A DNA stretch of 25,070 nucleotides from Gammaproteobacteria bacterium (GTDB lineage: Bacteria; Pseudomonadota; Gammaproteobacteria; Steroidobacterales; SZUA-146). The notes beneath the pieces are model-generated. The model ran no database searches. It was not told the origin of the DNA and was given only the letters and a program-made list of their open reading frames with translations. The stretch spans positions 1 through 25,070 of the forward strand of contig JABDLQ010000318.1 in NCBI GenBank assembly GCA_013002925.1, written 5' to 3'. Positions 24,170 through 25,070 of this stretch are shown in pieces. A program made the translations under genes and the position numbers. The first letter of the stretch is position 1, and every line of letters starts with the position of its first letter.

Positions 24170-24604
24170 ATGTCGGAAGATCATTTTGCCAGACTCCGGG
24201 CCATGTATCTTGATGCACCCTGCAATGATCAGTATCAACCTGAAATTTCGATTCAAAAAGGTGTCGCGCATGTGTCGGTGACAGTGCGCCCGAACATGTT
24301 TCATGCCGGTGGCTCCCTGCACGGCTCGATTTTCTATCGACTGCTGGAGGATGCGGCATTATATGCCACCAATTCTTACGTCAATGACGTCATCATGCAG
24401 GCAGCAAGTTTCACTTGCTATATGGTCAAACCCGTGACTCATGGTGTGATCACGGCCGAAGGCAAAGTGAAAAACACAACAGCAGAGTTGTACATCGCCG
24501 AAGCCCAGATCATGAGTGCGTCCGGTGATACGGTAGCGCGCGGTAGCGGCGCGTTCTTAAAGAGCAAAATAAGATTGGTGCCCGAGATCGGCTATAAAAT
24601 CTGA
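24170..24604 (+). CDS. Hot-dog fold thioesterase (PaaI-like)
   Basis: A 144-residue cytoplasmic protein. PNMFHAGGSLHGSIFYRLLE (about residues 41-60) with the following DAALYATNS matches the HGG...(D/E) active-site helix of the PaaI/YbgC-type acyl-CoA thioesterases; the acidic pair Glu-Asp after the helix is the candidate catalytic position. ASFTCYMVKPVTHGVITAEG and ARGSGAFL are the typical later strands. It probably hydrolyses an acyl-CoA; the acyl group is unknown. I chose the ATG at 24170, with GGAG six bases upstream, over the ATG at 24158. A CRP-type site lies upstream. Confidence 0.85.
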   Translation: MSEDHFARLRAMYLDAPCNDQYQPEISIQKGVAHVSVTVRPNMFHAGGSLHGSIFYRLLEDAALYATNSYVNDVIMQAASFTCYMVKPVTHGVITAEGKVKNTTAELYIAEAQIMSASGDTVARGSGAFLKSKIRLVPEIGYKI

Positions 24605-24879
24605 GTGCTCAATTTGTCAGTTCGTTCAGTCGCAATGTCTGGCGCTAGCCTATTGCATGCCAACCCGGGTTCTCGCTGCAGACAAAATTTCCAAGTGTCG
24701 ATCTGCTGCTGAAAACCGAACGCTTTGACGGTGGTTTACGCAGGTTTGGGCAGAACGTTCTGAGCTGCAGGCGACACTCTCAAGTCGGATCACTTTGACA
24801 GTGTTTCGACGCGTGCTGTCAGGTCGGTCATGGGCCGCACGGACCCACTCCCGTTACAATGACACTGAAGCGCTGCGAC
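24605..24879. other. 275-bp intergenic stretch without a supported gene
   Basis: This lies between two convergent genes. A short inverted repeat, TGACAG (24796-24801) and CTGTCA (24816-24821), is the only structure I see; it has no T-run. No open frame resembles a protein. Confidence 0.35.
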
Positions 24880-25070
24880 TTAAATCGCTGCCAATGCCTG
24901 GTCGATGTCTGCCAGGATGTCATCAATGTGTTCGATACCCACTGACAAGCGTACCAGGTCAGCGCTGACGCCAGCGGTTGCAAGTTCAGATTCGCTAAGC
25001 TGGCGATGGGTGGTCGATGCAGGATGGCAGGCCAGTGACTTGGCGTCACCAATATTGACCAGACGCAGTA
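24880..25070 (-). CDS. metY: C-terminus of O-acetylhomoserine sulfhydrylase-like enzyme (MetY), partial
   Basis: The minus strand is open from the right window edge to a TAA at 24882-24880 and encodes the last 63 residues of a Cys/Met-metabolism PLP enzyme. LVNIGDAKSLACHPASTTH matches the substrate carboxylate-binding region, with VNIGDAKSL pointing to the O-acetylhomoserine aminocarboxypropyltransferase (MetY) subgroup rather than MetB/MetC. LSESELATAGVSADLVRLSV and GIEHIDDILADIDQAL complete the family C-terminus. The enzyme makes homocysteine or methionine from O-acetylhomoserine. The rest lies outside the window. Confidence 0.88.
   Translation of the reverse strand, partial: LRLVNIGDAKSLACHPASTTHRQLSESELATAGVSADLVRLSVGIEHIDDILADIDQALAAI

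Noticed and set aside
24796..24821. Inverted repeat TGACAG/CTGTCA as a metY terminator
   Set aside because: The stem is only six bases with a 14-base loop and no T-run follows on the minus strand.
24828..25052. 74-residue minus-strand frame at the right edge
   Set aside because: It is in a different frame from the MetY C-terminus, which has clear family motifs over the same bases.

Overview
The window looks like the chromosome of a gammaproteobacterium that is not a close relative of the enterics. Two gene blocks keep an order known from Escherichia coli: tesA divergent from ybbA-ybbP, and yibN-grxC-secB-gpsA divergent from gpmI-envC-(ctpA)-yibQ. Coding density is high, stop/start overlaps are common (ATGA, GTGA, TTGA, TGATG), and base composition is even and moderately GC-rich by eye. 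I see no tRNA, rRNA, insertion sequence, prophage, CRISPR array or other sign of a transferred island.

Layout. 1-900: the 3' end of an unidentified gene overlapping a flavodoxin-fold protein. 896-1354 (-): a small two-TM potassium-channel-like protein, then a 366-bp stretch without a clear gene. 1721-4229 (-): the molybdate ABC transporter modABC. 4286-7458 (-): a YbbA/YbbP-type ABC exporter. 7457-8110 (+): TesA, whose start codon overlaps that of ybbA in a shared CATG. 8147-9539 (-): three small proteins (a secreted two-cysteine protein, a DUF2007/zinc-ribbon protein, a four-TM protein). 9540-10031 has no convincing gene. 10032-10544 (+): a secreted protein of unknown function.

10562-14091 (-) reads as one six-gene operon from a promoter at about 14165: rhodanese-like YibN, glutaredoxin, SecB, GpsA, a TonB-C-domain lipoprotein and MoeB. 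Divergent from it, 14233-20885 (+) is an envelope-centred run: GpmI, EnvC, a CtpA-type protease, a YibQ-type deacetylase-fold protein, a probable inner-membrane lipoprotein and a polytopic membrane protein.

21005-24023 (+) holds a proteasome/HslV-fold Ntn hydrolase whose predicted nucleophile is serine, an M49-like zinc peptidase lipoprotein and a YhhN-type lysoplasmalogenase. 24170-24604 (+) is a hot-dog thioesterase with a perfect CRP-type palindrome upstream. The window ends in the C-terminus of MetY on the minus strand.

Most of the window is recognisable conserved gene content. The best candidates for something under-described are the Ser-type HslV-like protein next to the M49-like lipoprotein, the CRP-type site, and the two unknown envelope proteins after yibQ. 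I do not see a clear new multi-gene system.
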